A stretch of 64,000 nt of DNA from Globodera rostochiensis. Its lineage: Eukaryota > Nematoda > Chromadorea > Rhabditida > Heteroderidae. Shown one piece after another: positions 1 to 17,000 of this stretch (positions are counted from its first letter, which is position 1; each line of letters begins with the position of its first letter). The stretch lies in the NCBI GenBank assembly GCA_018350325.1, contig JAEVLN010000002.1:1831500-1895499 (forward strand), written 5' to 3'. The notes below the pieces were generated by a model. That model made no database searches and had not been told where the DNA came from. It saw nothing but the letters and a program-made list of their open reading frames with translations. A program made the position numbers and the translations under genes.

Positions 1-3442
<3,442 letters not shown>

Positions 3443-5209
3443 TTTGGATTCGCGTTCGACCTTGATTGAGGAGAGGAGATTAAAAGAACAAAAGTTTGAA
3501 AATCATAATGAACTTGAATTTTAAAAATGCGATTTAAAAAATCATTGAGCTGGGGAAGAAGTTTTGAAGAGGCCTCAATTAGTTTAGCATCCTAATTCAA
3601 AAAAGTTTATACAATTGGTGATGAGTTGGGTGGTGGATTAGATGGGTGTTATGAGTAGGGAGTCCAAAAATATGCACAAAATCTTCAAATCACCAAAAAC
3701 TGCAAAATATGCACATAAAATGAAAAAATATGCAGATAAATTTTTCCAAATTCAAAATTTTCACAAATCACGAAAAAATCAATTTTAGGGGTGTATTTTT
3801 GAAAATTTTTAAAGTCGATCTTAGGGGTATATTTTCCGTTTTTATTGCATTTTTGTTGAGGGATTTTTGAAAATGGCGAAGACTCCCTATTGATGAGTTG
3901 GGGGAGCCCAATTCGACAAAACAAAGCTCAGAAAAAAAAACATAGGTCAAAGCCTAAAAATCACCGCCCTAATGGATTGATTACCTTACCAACCAACCAA
4001 CCCGTTGCTCAATTCTCATAAATTTATTTGTTATGGATCGGCCTAAAGCTAAAGTACTATGACCGCAAAACTCACTAAAAATGAATAAAAGATGAAAATG
4101 TGAGAATGAATTTGCGAATTGACGGGGGGGGGGGGGACAGTGCGAAAATTGTTTAATCAACCGCAGCTAACCATCCGTATTCTCGTACACGTAATCTCCA
4201 CCCCACACATCACACATAATGTATACGTAAATATGTATTACGCACAATTCAAATCCACTCATTCACAACCCCTTTTTGCAAATCGATCAAATTGACCGAA
4301 TTATTCCCTTTTTTTTTCACGCTCCTCCTCCCTTCCCCACTCTCCGCGTCATTGGATTGGGAGAAAATGCAAAAAAGGTTGAATCACAAAAACTAAAAAG
4401 TCCCTAAAATTTTCCTCTTTTTTTTTTTTGATGAATCTTTTGATTGAAAGTTCTTTTGTTGTTGTGTATGATAAAATAGAGTTAGTAAATTGCAATTAAC
4501 TCGTTCCTGAACTTCAAAAACGATTCACTTTTTTCCCCTTAAAGACCAAAATTTCGAAAATTTTTACAGAATGAATGGATATGTTGGTGGGAATTCTGCT
4601 GATTTTGCATTTTCCAACATTTTGACACTTTTTTCCCCCATTTTAATGGCACTTCACAGGCCAAACAACGACCAAATACATTATACTTCCCCTCCACTCA
4701 CTCCTCCCAAAATGTAATTAGCGGCAACAAAAGGGGGAGAATGAATGGTGCACAAAACATTAAATGTGGGGGGGGGGGGACGGAAATGGCATCCGCCATC
4801 AGTCATCCTGCCGCCGCAGCACACCTTCGGCTCGCTTTGTTTGCATTTTATGGCCTCAAAAAAAACATAATTTCTCCAGACACGAGAAAGGGATGGGGGG
4901 GGCCATTTTGCTCTCGGCGACTTTTGTGATGATTTCGAGAAAAAGAAGCGCAATGCGCAACTCCTCTAAACACAGACACAAAATTACGACATCAATTCAT
5001 AGGCAAAGACACCAACAACAAGGACGGCGGAATGATAAAAGGAAAATTGTGGACGGAAATTTGTGCATATTTGGGCATGCTATTAAATGCTCCCACGGAC
5101 AAAATGGGCCCTAATGGAAAAACCTTTCAATACATACATTTTGTCCCCTAATGCGAATCGAACAAATGGTCCCACGGACGGGAGTCGCTCACGACTGGGC
5201 GCCAGAGAC
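3443..5209. other. Gene-free, AT-rich intergenic sequence
   Basis: Upstream of the aminotransferase start. I see no exon with codon bias or family motifs. It contains a G run near 4121-4136 and another near 4768-4779, and short AT-rich stretches. It may include the aminotransferase promoter, but no site can be named. Confidence 0.6.
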
Positions 5210-5217
5210 CTTTGAAC

Positions 5218-5774
5218 TAGGGTAGTGTGGGACCGGAACTCTGGGACCAGAAAAATCTGGACCGGGATCAAGATTTTTAACCGGTACTCGGGACGAACCG
5301 GGACTTTTCAAGGGAGAAATTTTTCTTTTATCAATCCACCAACACATATTGTTCATTTTCAAAATCATTGTCAAATTGATTTTCTGTTTTAGTGCTAGAT
5401 CGTTTTCAAAAAAAAAATTTGAATTTTTCTGGGAGGGAGAGCCCGGTGTCGGGAAAAATTTTGGGATTTTTGTTAAGGATTTCATCAAAATTTTAACAAA
5501 ATTAAGCATTTTGCTTCGGAATTTCAAAAAAAAATTGGTTTATATGACAGTGGAAGATGCCCGGCGGTGCCGACAGGCGCCGCCGGGAAAATTTTTCAAA
5601 AATTGGCAATCTTTGTTAAGAAATTTAAGCAAAAATTCAGAAAGATGTGATGAATTTATTTCAAAAATTCTTTTTTTGCTCGCATTTTAATTTTAAAAAT
5701 ATTTAGAAATTTATTAAAAATATTTTATTAATAAGTGGAAGAGTATGTGATAGACCCCCCGTACTACTACCCTA
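5218..5774. mobile_element. Non-autonomous hAT-like element 1 (557 bp)
   Basis: Begins TAGGGTAGTGTGGG and ends CGTACTACTACCCTA, so the outer 10-11 bases are inverted. It is flanked by perfect 8-bp direct copies CTTTGAAC at 5210-5217 and 5775-5782. TAGGG fits the YARNG start and the 8-bp duplication typical of hAT transposons (known family features). No transposase is encoded. The right flank copy is shared with the next element. Confidence 0.75.
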
Positions 5775-5782
5775 CTTTGAAC

Positions 5783-6041
5783 TAGTGTTCGGCAAATGGG
5801 GTTTTTCGATAATTGGTAAATTACCGTCACCGAAAAATCCCGAAATCTTAAATTTTGGTCGGTAATCGGTAACGGTTAATCGGTAACTTTCTTCGGTAAT
5901 TACCGTTTTACCGCGGTAAAACGGTAGGTAAAATTCGGTAAATTACCGTTACCGAAAAATACCGAAATCCCAAACATTTTTCTCGGTCGATTAATACCGA
6001 AAAAATTACTGCGGTAATAACGCGTACCGTGCCGAACACTA
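5783..6041. mobile_element. Non-autonomous hAT-like element 2 (259 bp)
   Basis: Starts TAGTGTTCGGCA and ends TGCCGAACACTA, a perfect 12-bp inverted terminus. The flanks are CTTTGAAC at 5775-5782 and 6042-6049. The interior is a degenerate palindrome made of GGTAATTACCG-type words. No coding potential. It abuts element 1 through a shared target duplication. Confidence 0.78.
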
Positions 6042-6049
6042 CTTTGAAC

Positions 6050-7418
6050 TATATACAATAACTCTGTTTGTAATCAACCAACCTAAACCAGGGATCGTAT
6101 CTGTCCTTATTTGAGGGGTGCCAAACTTATAAATTGAAAGAAAAGTGAAACAACACAGAAATGAAAACACAATTTAATTGTTTAATTCACTTTTTATTGT
6201 TGAACCCCCAAGTTTACTTGTCCATATTTGGGTGTGTAAAATTTATTTTTTGAAGTCTCGCTTTTTTTGCATTCCCTTTTTTTCTGAAAGGCAATTTTGA
6301 TTGATGGGTTATGATGAGAACTCTGACTATGAGGTTTTTGTTTACGCTTTTATGACTTCTTAATCCAACAAAAAATTCTCGGACAATACCCAAACCCATC
6401 TTGCGCAATTTTTGATGATCTCGAAAACTGCCACAAAGTCAAGACAGTTTAATTTATCATTCACATATAAGTAGCATTTTTTTAAAATAAATTTCTACCA
6501 ATAATATGGTTCAATCATTATTGGCATAAAACTTGGCAAAATAATTAAACTGTTCACTGATCCGGAAAGGTCATTTGCCTGTTGAATGGGAAAGGGAGAC
6601 AACGAACGGAGGCATTGAGTGAGAATAGGTAGTCGAATAATTTTGCCACATTGTGTTGTCCAATGGGGATTAGGTACACCGTGCCAATTTCTGCTATGCT
6701 TGAACTGGCACGACAAACCCCACCCGACCACCGACCCCATTATTTTTGCTGATGTTGAACATTGGGGATGATACCGTTTATTATACTATAGTAGCCCCTT
6801 TCTTTTCATTTTGTTGCATTGGTAATTGTTTTGTTTGTAGCTTCTATTTTTTGAAAAAAATTAAAGTCGATAAAAGGTGTTTTTAGAGGTAATTCGGGGG
6901 TGTAGAGTCCGAGTCTGACCCCCGTTTTGACCAATTCCTGTGTAACTCCGTACCCGAATTCGAACAATTTTTGGAAAATTAAAATTTTCCAAAAGTCAAT
7001 TATGGCTCAAAATCATTTAAAAGCATGAATATATGGCGTGTCAAATCTACGATGGTTCAACGTAGACGAATTTCTGTGGCCAAAACTTTCTTTCAACAAT
7101 TTATTTAGGTAGGTAGATATCTTTAAATCAAAATCAAAAAAAATTGTTTGGATAAAAAGGACGTTTCAAATTCTTTGTATTATTTGTTTTATTTTTTGTG
7201 CAATTCATTCTAAATGTTAGAACTTTTCCACAAAAAGCATTTTTTATCTACCTAAAACTATGTATGAAAGATGGATGGCAGAACTAAAAACACCGTCTCA
7301 ATGCGGTCAGATTTCTTCGGCACACCTGCTGTAGATGGGCACAAAAAAAGAGCGATGGTCGTCGAGCAAATTGAATTTGACGAGACGAAAATTGAGATTC
7401 AACAATCTACATCTACAT
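6050..7418. other. Gene-free stretch with a dispersed-repeat fragment
   Basis: No exon is supported. Around 6855-6975 lies a fragment of a dispersed repeat with a core resembling GTAGAATCCGAATCTGAC. Related pieces occur near 13780, 28040, 31690 and 50200. Confidence 0.5.
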
Positions 7419-7426
7419 CTTATGGA

Positions 7427-7757
7427 TAGGGGTGGGATTTTTAGGCTCAAAAAACTTGAGCATTAAACATGTTAATTTTGTCATGTGGTTTTGCTTTTTT
7501 AAAACTCTTAGGAAATTTGGCCAAAAATACTTATAAGGCCATACTATCATTGTGCAAATTCCAACTTGGCAAGCTTGAACAGGCGGCCAAGTTGATTTGT
7601 GAAATTACGCATGATAAAACTAAATAGCTGAAAATTTGCACAATGATAGTATGGCCTTAGAAGTATTTTTGGCCAAATTAGAGTTTTAAAAAATGCAAAA
7701 TCACACGACAAAAATTAGCATGTTTAATGCTCAAGCGAGCCTAAAATCCCAGCCCTA
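7427..7757. mobile_element. Fold-back (palindromic) hAT-like element, 331 bp
   Basis: The left arm (7427-about 7560) and right arm (about 7635-7757) are near-complete inverted copies. Both contain GGCCATACTATCATTGTGCA and TTTGGCCAAA words. The left end starts TAGGGG and the right end closes with CCCTA. The flanks CTTATGGA (7419-7426) and CTTATGAA (7758-7765) match at 7 of 8 positions, a plausible 8-bp target duplication. Transcribed, it would fold into one long hairpin. Confidence 0.75.
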
Positions 7758-7765
7758 CTTATGAA

Positions 7766-10700
7766 TATTCGCGTCAAAAAATTCTTAATGTTTTCTTTTT
7801 TTTCTTTCTAATTTTTACGCATTCAAAACAAGAAAAAGTGTCAAGAATATTCCTTAAAATTTATCTTGCCATTCTCGTAAATCATTTTTCATAAACGCGA
7901 TTCATTCATCTCTTCGCTAATTTGCGCTCCATTCATCTGCTTTTCGCTGGGGGACGGAAAGGTAGGTAGGTTGTTGCTGTTGATGTTGATGGAGATGATG
8001 ATGTTGACCCCCCGACAAAATGCCCCCGAAATCTCTTCTCGAGACAATCGTCGTCGGGCGGACGCGACGGAGTGACATCGGTCAGAAACATGCACATAAT
8101 TGGCTTGGCGAAGCGCACATTCCTTCGTGGTCATCATCCAACAAATGACGCCAAATTGCCCGGAAAGTGTCGGTTGGGCGGAGGGCAATTTTGTGCTGTG
8201 GAGGTGGAGACGGTAGCCCCCTCCCCTCATCAAAAAAAAGAGGGGTTAAAGGTGCACTGTTAAATGTCAGAAATGGACGAGATACAAAGCCGAGACTTGA
8301 GATATGTACAAAGCCGAGACTTACTCCGGGGATTTGCCATTTTTGGACATTTGCTTCCGCCTATTTTGAATAATGCCACTGTGAGAGACGGTAGTAGGGC
8401 AGCCTTCGCAAAAGTACGTTGCAATTGTTGAAGTATTAAACAAGTTGCCATCTCGGTTCAATTTTGCTAAAAACCAACCAAACCAAACTGAATCCCTTAA
8501 TTCTTCATATAAAATTCAAAAATTTGCCAAAATTGTCCGTTTGGGCCAACAGGTACACCGCCCGGGGGCTCCGGAACACTCAGCTCAGACGGGGGGGGGT
8601 CGAGAGCAATTAACTCGCCCAACTGCTGAAGGTCCCCGCCGAGTGGTGGTGGTGGTGGTCGGACATTTTCTATTCCCCTAACCCCCAAATCCCTTTAATC
8701 CGCCCTTTTAAGCCGCTCGGAGTGGGGCGGGGAGGGGGGGGCTACTAAGAGTCCCAAAAATGCATTGTTCTCAGCTCAGCAGGTCAAACCCCCCGCCCCT
8801 CCTCCCATTCGACTTCGTCGGCACATAATCGGAGATGAGCTCGGCGGGAGTCCGTCGTACGGCATAAGCAGAAGAATGGGAAGTGGGAAGTAGGACGAAT
8901 GGACTATTTGCTGATGCATTTTGCGTGAAAGTTGAACGATTTTGACACCTTCAACACCCAGATTTGTTGAAAAATTGAAATCGACATGTTTATGAAATGC
9001 AATTCAAATTTGAAATGATATTAAATAAAGAAATATTTTGTATTTAAATTCGTAAAAATTAGCATTTGTAGAGGCCCCATTCGTGCCTCCTCTCTCTTAA
9101 CCTCTTCATAAACACCCAAAGGGCCCCATAATCCGTTGTAAATCGGTCACTGTCCTCCTCCAATCCGCTCCATTAGTTCATTCGTGTTCCCAATTATCTA
9201 CTAAGTACTTGAAGCCGAGTAGCAACTAGTGGATAATGCAATTAGAGAGATTTATCACATTAAAAAATGCCAGAAAATGAGCTATGGACAAATGGTTTAG
9301 ACCAAAGATTGGAAAATTAGCATTTTCCGGCATTTTACAAACCTATACTAAAAATGTTGCGTATTAGATGTAACAAATTCAGTGCCGTTGGAGCATTGAA
9401 TGATTGGCTATTGGATTTAAATTTTCAGAATTTGATTTCATTGGTTTCTCAAAATTCACACTCTCTCATCCCCATCTGCTCTAGACAATGTTCTTCTCCA
9501 TCATCCTTCAATCCAGACCATCTCCTCCACTTCCTCATCCTTCAAGAGTGTGATCGTGTGGTCGACTCCTTTCCCACTGCTCCTGAGAGGCGGGAGGAGG
9601 AGACACTCCACAAAAATGGGAGAAGAAAACTCTCTTATGTGAAAGGTTCTTCCCCCTCGGCGACGGGGGGGGGGGGTAAGGGGCAATTTGTCTCTTCCAG
9701 AGAGGGCGAAGACCAACCACCTCATCATCATCATCAAGGACCTCCCCGACCACCATCCAGAGAATATGGTGGTTGCGGTGGAGAGGTCTCAATCGACCGA
9801 GATGAAGAGGGAGCATTGGGAGGGGGGCGGCGTGGAGGAGGACGGCACCAACCAATTCTCAACAGCAAAAGAGTGCCAAATGGACCGATGAAAATGAGGG
9901 GGGGGGGGAGACGGAGGGGGGGGGGGGGGGAAAGAAAGGGTACTAAATTGCTCTAAATATTCATCCACATATTTAGGGGATGCTAAGCTTGTCTCAAGGT
10001 GCTCAGCTTTGGCATTTGTGTGTGCCCTCGGGGGGACCCACATTTGGCCCCACAGGCGCTGAAATTATGTGGAATGGACTAGAAGAACTCAGAAAAATCC
10101 GGAAGTTGGGGGAAGAGAATGGGACTGCTAATTGGCCGCTTTAGTCTTTGAAAGAAGCGGAACAACAATCCGGCACCGCCGCTTCGTATCATGCTAATCC
10201 ATTGAGCGGACCGCTAAATTGCCACCCTGTAGCACAACAACATAATAATGTTGAGTATGAAGATGTGGCTATTGGTCCGAAGTCCGAATTTGTTATAATT
10301 TCTTCGATCTCAAACGATTTGGTCAACGACAAGCACATACCAAATAAAAGTTCTCGAAGAAATGATGCCTTTTACTAAGCTTTAGCTTTGTAATTAGACA
10401 ACGCTCAAAAAAGTTATGGCCAAAAAACGTGATAAACCAAAAAGTAACTAATTTGATGAATGCCAATTAGGCAGCGTTTACAAAATGAGTTCCCGGCTCC
10501 GCCTAATAGTAAGGGGAAAGTTTTACCCTCGCAGCGCCAGTAGGCGGTGCCGGTGGGACATGGCGGCAAACAAAAATGGTTGTGGAGGTGGGCGGTGCGC
10601 TCAACCCATCAGTCGTCGTCGACGTCGTCGTCGTTCTTCGACCCTTTCATCATCACCAGCCCCATTCATTCCTATTCATCTCGGCCATCCATTGTGCTAC

Positions 10701-13542
10701 TGCTGCTGCTGTTGATGGTGGTGATGGTGAGAATTGAGAAAGATGGAGAAGAAGAAGAATTGAGCGGGATGAAAGGGGAAGGGGGGGAGGGGGAGGACTA
10801 TTGAGAAGACCCCGTAGGGGATGAATGGGGCGGTAGGGAGGAACTCAGTCAGAAGGAGAAGCATTGTGTTGTGTTGTTCGACGGTTGGGTGGCGGGGTGG
10901 GGGGAAGGGTTTTGTGTTGATGTCGCGGGCAGCAACGATGGACCAAAGGGGGACAGAAGGCCTTCACCCCACTCACTCACTCACTTCCATTCAACCACCC
11001 CCCCCCCCCCCCATTCACTCACTCACTCACACTCATTTTCATCATCATAAGGCGGGTGCTCCCGGGGATCTGGAACGTTGTGCTGAGCCAAGAAAATTCC
11101 TCTAAAACATTCGTTTCGACTGAAATTCCCTGAATTTTTTGAGTTTTGAACCCATAAAACCGACTTTTTATTTATAATTTTGATTACAGGCCTATTATAG
11201 GGATGCTTTCTGACTTCGATCACTAGGTTTGGCAAAACCAGTATTATGGATATCCTAAAACAACCGGATTTCGACGCGGATTGTCCCACCCTCTAATCGC
11301 CATTAAACAGATATTTTGGTGTTAGAACAAACGATAGGTAACCCCCGGTTGTGGCATAGAATTGATTGGCATTTGTCTTTAAACATTTTTCGAACAATGC
11401 CAACAAAAATAAACGAATTCGCCAAAAAAACTCATTTTTGTCAGAATGTATAAATAGTTCAGACAATTCTACTTTCTCATATTATTATTTACCACAATTT
11501 TTTTGGCATCGGCTCAACATTTTTTTAATAAAATGCCAATAATGATGGCTAATGAAGCTCCGATATTGCCGGGTTGCGGAAGGATGTTTCGATGGGATCG
11601 TCGACCAAAAATGGGTTGGCAAAGTCGTTGCAAAGTGCTCATTCATTCACCAGGTGACTTCTGACATCTTTTAATTAGTTGAGAATATATTTTGCCAAAT
11701 TTTCTTTTATTGCGAAATTTATCGTCGTAATACATACCTAATATGTGAATTATTCAATTATCAGAATTTGTGTGCACATCGGTTTGTGAATAATTGGTTT
11801 AGCAAATTTCATTTTTGGATGGTGCCACACGGGGAAACAGATGTGCCAGTGCCATTTTCTGTCCATAGCCCTCAATATTTTATAAAATGCGTTGGAATTG
11901 ATTCAAAATTTGTTCAATGACCCTTCCAGAAAGCAAAATTGGTCAGGTACGGGGCTTGCTGGAATGTTTAAATCTTCTCAACACTTTCTTCAAATTTTGA
12001 AATTTTATCCCACCAAATACAGTCGGGTTTAAAAAAATTGTAAAATCAGAATTCTATCTTAATGAATTTTACTAAATGGTTGTTTTCGAGGTTTTAATAA
12101 AAAGGTGATCATTTTAAGATTATTAAATTAAGTGACTTCACTATTCGGGAAAAGAATTTCTGAAATTTTCCTCTACACAGGGAAAACGCTGTGGGGCCTT
12201 GCTTTCCCCCACTGCCCATGTCCGTCCCGCCCCCTCCCTCTTCCTTCTCCCCAAGCATTCCCCCCCCCCCCCCCCCCCCCCCCCTCCCCCCATCAGTCCC
12301 CCTCCCCCATTCATTCGTTCATCCCCACCCCACCCCCATTCATTCTTTTATTCTTACCGGTGGGGGAGGGGGGTGTACTTCCCCCGCCCCAACCCCCCAA
12401 TACATAAATACTTCCATCCCCGCTGTTTCCCCGTCCCCGCGATTAATTCGTGCCCCGTACTCTCAAAATGCAATTCATCCATTCAATTCTCGTGAATTTG
12501 GCCCGACCCGCAAAGGGGGGGGGGGGAGTGGGAGGCTGCGGGGGAAATCCCCCCCGGCTACGTCCACCGCCGCCTCTTAAGGGGGGTAAAGTGTGAACAA
12601 TAGGGCCGTTTAAGTCTCACTCACATCACACACATTCAATGCGATGTTGGACTTTGACATTAAGGCACACAAATTTTTGCAAAATGCGATGGGAAAATTG
12701 GTTTATGGGATTATATATGTAATTATGGCGGGGCTTTTTTGAGGAGTGCTGAATACTGAACAGAAAAAGAGCATACCGCAAAATTGGTGGGGTCCTGAAG
12801 TGGACAAAAAGGTTGAAAATAGTTTAAACAAATAAATTTGTTAAAATAATAAAAAGTTGACTCATTTGAATGCCAAGAAATTCTAAAAAAACAAATACCT
12901 AGCTTCTAGATATTGAGGTTCTGCAGATATTTTTTTGAATTTCTGTAGTTTAAGCTTGGGTTTTTGGGGAAAAGCCGGGATTTTGGTCCCGGATAATCCC
13001 GCTTCCAAGATTTTTATGTCCAACCTCTAGTTTTCATGACATGATCGGCAGAAAAAAATTTTTTAACGATGTGAGCGACGATGAAATCGGAGAATCGTCC
13101 AAAGGATCGGTTGAAGTTTTGATGAGCAAAAGCATCTCGATGGATTTCGTAGGGATGCGCGAAATTTGAGCCAAAATGATCACTGAAAAGTAAGCACAAG
13201 ACATAATTCGGGGTGAAATTTACTTTTGTGTTCAAACAAATTTTATTATTTTCCCAATTTTGCAAACAATTTCTGGTAGGAGGGGTGCGTGAAATTCTAA
13301 ATTTTCGACATTTTTTAACAGTATTCAAATATGGATAATTTCAAAGCGCTTATACATAGTTCCTGTTTTTAAGAAATGTTTTTTTTTCCCGACCATTGTT
13401 CTTTCTTTCTTTTTGTTCTTTTTTATCAATAAATTTGGGAAAGTGGGTTAAGATTTTTGAAATGATCAATACATTTCGCCAAATGGTGAAATTTCATTCA
13501 AAGACAGTGCGCCAAAACGAGGGGAAAAAAAGGAAAGTTCAC
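7766..13542. other. Gene-free stretch with GC-rich low-complexity blocks
   Basis: There are no exons with recognisable motifs. Long open frames around 9354-9956, 10485-10804 and 12132-12580 come from G/C runs and simple repeats (for example near 9899-9932 and 10998-11013). Part of a palindromic repeat family (AAAGTTATGGCCAAAAAA) sits at about 10230-10440. GC-rich blocks at about 9500-9930, 10480-11060 and 12190-12600 alternate with AT-rich DNA. Possible regulatory landscape of the downstream Sox gene (inference). Confidence 0.5.
12260..12284. repeat. Poly-C tract (25 bases)
   Basis: An uninterrupted run of 25 C, one of the longest homopolymer tracts here, inside a C-rich 150-bp block. Tract length from assembly may be unreliable. 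Confidence 0.9.
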
Positions 13543-14073
13543 GGCGCCATGTCATTTGGGCACAAGTCATTTGGGCACCGAGTCTTTAGAGCATCGGAAT
13601 CATTTGGGCACCGAGTCTTTAGAGCACCGAGTCATTTGGGCACCAATTCCGGATTTTTTTTAAATAATACATTACGAAATATGGTAATACTGTTGTTTAT
13701 GGGCTCCCTGTTTTGAAAAAAATAATTTGTTTTTTTTCAAAGTCGATAAAAAGTGTTTCTAGGGGTGTATTCGGGTGGTGTAGAATCCGAATCTGACTTC
13801 CGTTTCGATCAAATACGAATCCCGAACCCGAAAGCTCAAAATTTCCCAAAATTGTTCGGATTAGGGTTCGGGGTTCACATTTGGTCGAAACGGAAGTCAT
13901 ATTCGGATTCTACGCCACCCAAATACCCCAAGAAGAACAAATTATTTTTTTCAAAACAGGAAGCCCATAAACAACAGTATTACCATTTCGTAATGTATTA
14001 TTTTAAAAAATCCGGAATTGGTGCCCAAATGACTCGGTGCTCTAAAGACTCGGTGCCCAAATGACCGGCTCCG
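13543..14073. mobile_element. Fold-back element with internally repeated arms, 531 bp
   Basis: The two halves are inverted copies. The left arm carries repeated units TCATTTGGGCACCGAGTCTT. The right arm holds their complement, then a matched inner part with a GTAGAATCCGAATCTGAC-type core. Direct 8-bp flanks AAGTTCAC occur at 13535-13542 and 14074-14081. The ends are GGCGCCATGTCATTTGG and, complemented, CGGAGCCGGTCATTTGG. No transposase. The superfamily is uncertain: 8-bp duplications suit hAT or P, but the ends lack YARNG. Confidence 0.7.
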
Positions 14074-14081
14074 AAGTTCAC

Positions 14082-17000
14082 TCATGGCTTTTTTGATCCG
14101 GAACATATGTAAAACATTGTGGGGACCCGAAATTATTGAATTTTCATTGCCAGACTGGACCCTTTGAATGAATGAAGCAAAAGCATTTTTATTTTTTGTT
14201 AGCTCAGCAAATGCAAGAGTCCTTTTTAATTCAAAACTCCGCGTCAACTAAATTTTACGCAAAATCAATGAATATGTACATATTTTTGTTTTTTCATTTT
14301 TAAACGCATAAATTTGACAAAATTTTTATTCCGCGCGAAAAAATCATATCTTTTTTGTAGCTAATTAAATAAAACTTTTAGTTTTTGAAAAATAAAAAAA
14401 AAATATATTTATGATGTTGGATGCGCAAAAATCAGTTAGAGTGCTAATCTTTGACACAATCTTCCCCCCCCCCCCCCCATTCTTTGTGTTTATAACTCAC
14501 AAATCAGGGCCAATGGTCAATAATATTTAGTTGAACTTTGGCCACATTTCTATAGGTTCAATTAATGACCAAAAATTCCGAAATAATGTATCCCCATAAT
14601 GAGAATGAAATAAATTATAAAATAATTTTTATTAAAAAAAACTAAAACCACAGAAAGACATTCTCCAAAGAGGCATCTTCATTAGGGGCGAACACCTCAA
14701 ATCTTTGCTGTCGTTTTTTGGTAATTTTTTTGTCCTTTCGAATTTTCACTTTTTCCTTCGGGGGCCCACCCCCTATGTTGTGCTACAATCTGTTCATCGA
14801 CAAGAAGTGCATGACTATATTATACTCTCCATCTTCCTTTTTCCGAAACATTGGTATGCATACATCATCAGCACCCATCATCATCGTCGTCGTCGAGATC
14901 TGCGCACAATATTTGCTCATTTTGTCACCCCCCCCCCTCCCTCCCCCCCCCCCCCTCCAGCGATTCGCGCGTCGCCGATGTTCAAACATTCGGCCAAGGC
15001 CAAGAAGCCCCCCACCTTGCCCACCCCGAAACTGCGGGAGATTGACTCCTTCGGTGATGGGAGATCAGAGGCTCAAATGTGCGACGGACGGACGGAACCC
15101 CGTCCTTCCGCCTCCGTCTGTTGCTGCTGCACCCCGCGAAGACGGGGACAGAAGTGTTTGTACACTTCACACCCCGCCCCCCCCCCCCCTCCCCCCTTCT
15201 CGCTGCTCTTGGACACTTTCGCGATCACTTTGCTAAGCACACGCGATCAGGGGCCATCCTGGCCCGGACAATTCCGTCCTGCCAGAATTGCCCAACAATG
15301 CCGATCAATCATGCAAGATCAAAAAATGAATCACACGGCAGCTCATAACTCATTTTTGCGATCACTTTGTTTAATGGATGGCCCCTAAAAACTCTGGCCC
15401 TGAAATGTTGGCACGCTAGAATTGGCTTCAAAAATATGCTAATCCATCTGATCACCGCAATCAGAGCTTCAATCCAAAATTAGCGGGACCAAATTGGCCG
15501 AAATGAACGATTCTCCGATTTCCCCCAACACTCTGTTGATAATAAATATCTGGAAAATGTGTTGGTTAGCTTTGGTGTTGGATGGACTGTTGTTTGCGCA
15601 CACATTAACATTGCGGATTGGTGGCGAGACGGGGGGGGGGAGGCGAGAAAACGACAACGATAGGCCCTGTTGTCGTGTTATTTATTACACATATTTTGGG
15701 CCATCGACATCAAGAAGAACTTCAATGGACGTGAAACCGATCTACCAACTGAACTCCCCTAGAGTTGGGTACTTCATAAATTTACATTTAAGCTTAAAAA
15801 AATTGCACGTTTTCATCCCTAATGAATAAAATGACAATTTCTTCCATTGGATGGTGTGAAAAGTTCCATTTTAACATCAAAAGTTAAATGGCCAATGGTG
15901 AAAAAATTAGAATTGAGATCGACTGGGAGTCTCTCTTCCATAACCTATCTCTGATCAAGAGTCTTGGATTAGAACGAAATTTTTGAACACAATTTTGGAT
16001 ATTTCATCTATTTTTTTCCATCAATTTTCTTTGATACCAATTCTCGATTTTGCCGATCTCCTCCTATAACTTGATCTTATCAATCACATAAATATTCTTT
16101 CATGCAGATACCCAAACATAAAGTATTGTTTTTTTTTTGTCACCATATTATTTGCATATCTGCTAAAAAACATTTGTTTGCGCACCCTCTTCACCCTAAA
16201 TTCGGCGCTAATTGTCCAACACATTATGCTTCCCGATTGTTTGAGTGTCCAAAGTGTGATGGTGCAACAAACTTAACCCTTAGCTGATGAGTGTAAACCA
16301 TGCCCCTCTCTACCCATCTGCCCATATCGTTCACTAATCCCCTGCAGTGATGGGCGTTCAATGACCCGCTTAGCCCCCCCTTCCCCTGGGGCGATTAATC
16401 CCCGACCAAAATGGAATTAGGATCATCCCCTCCCTTGCCACCAATCCAAAAGGTTTCGTCCAGCCATTCGACAAACTGTCTTAATCTTGACATCATGATT
16501 TCTATTTGTCAACGCAAGATTCCGTAGACAAGCTTGCTATATTTTTGTCCGTGGTTCTGTTCCGATACAGAAAAAGAATCACAGATCTTTATCCTGATCT
16601 CCCAAATCCGGACTGGATCCGGGTCAGATCAGAAAAATAAAAATTCGGACACTGTTTCTTTATTTCCTTTTTTCTATCAGTTTCATCCCAATTACGGTAG
16701 TCGCAGTCATGTGATTGAAAATTCCCTCCCCCCCCCCTCCCCTCAAGCAACGGATGATGATGACGGTCGGTGTGATGAATAATTCCTTGCGGCGGCGCCA
16801 CCAGCTCCACCCACGTCCCCTGCCCCCCAATCCCGGGAGCTCAGCCGACTCACGCAAATTCCTTCTTTCCCCCCTACTACAAAACCCCTCGACGACGCTG
16901 CGAGGTGAAGAGGGGAGGCGTCCGTCCTTCCACCGCGGTCTCGCCCTAACCCGCTCTTTTGTTTGGGTTCCTCCTCCCCGGAGGGGAAGATTGTGTCATC

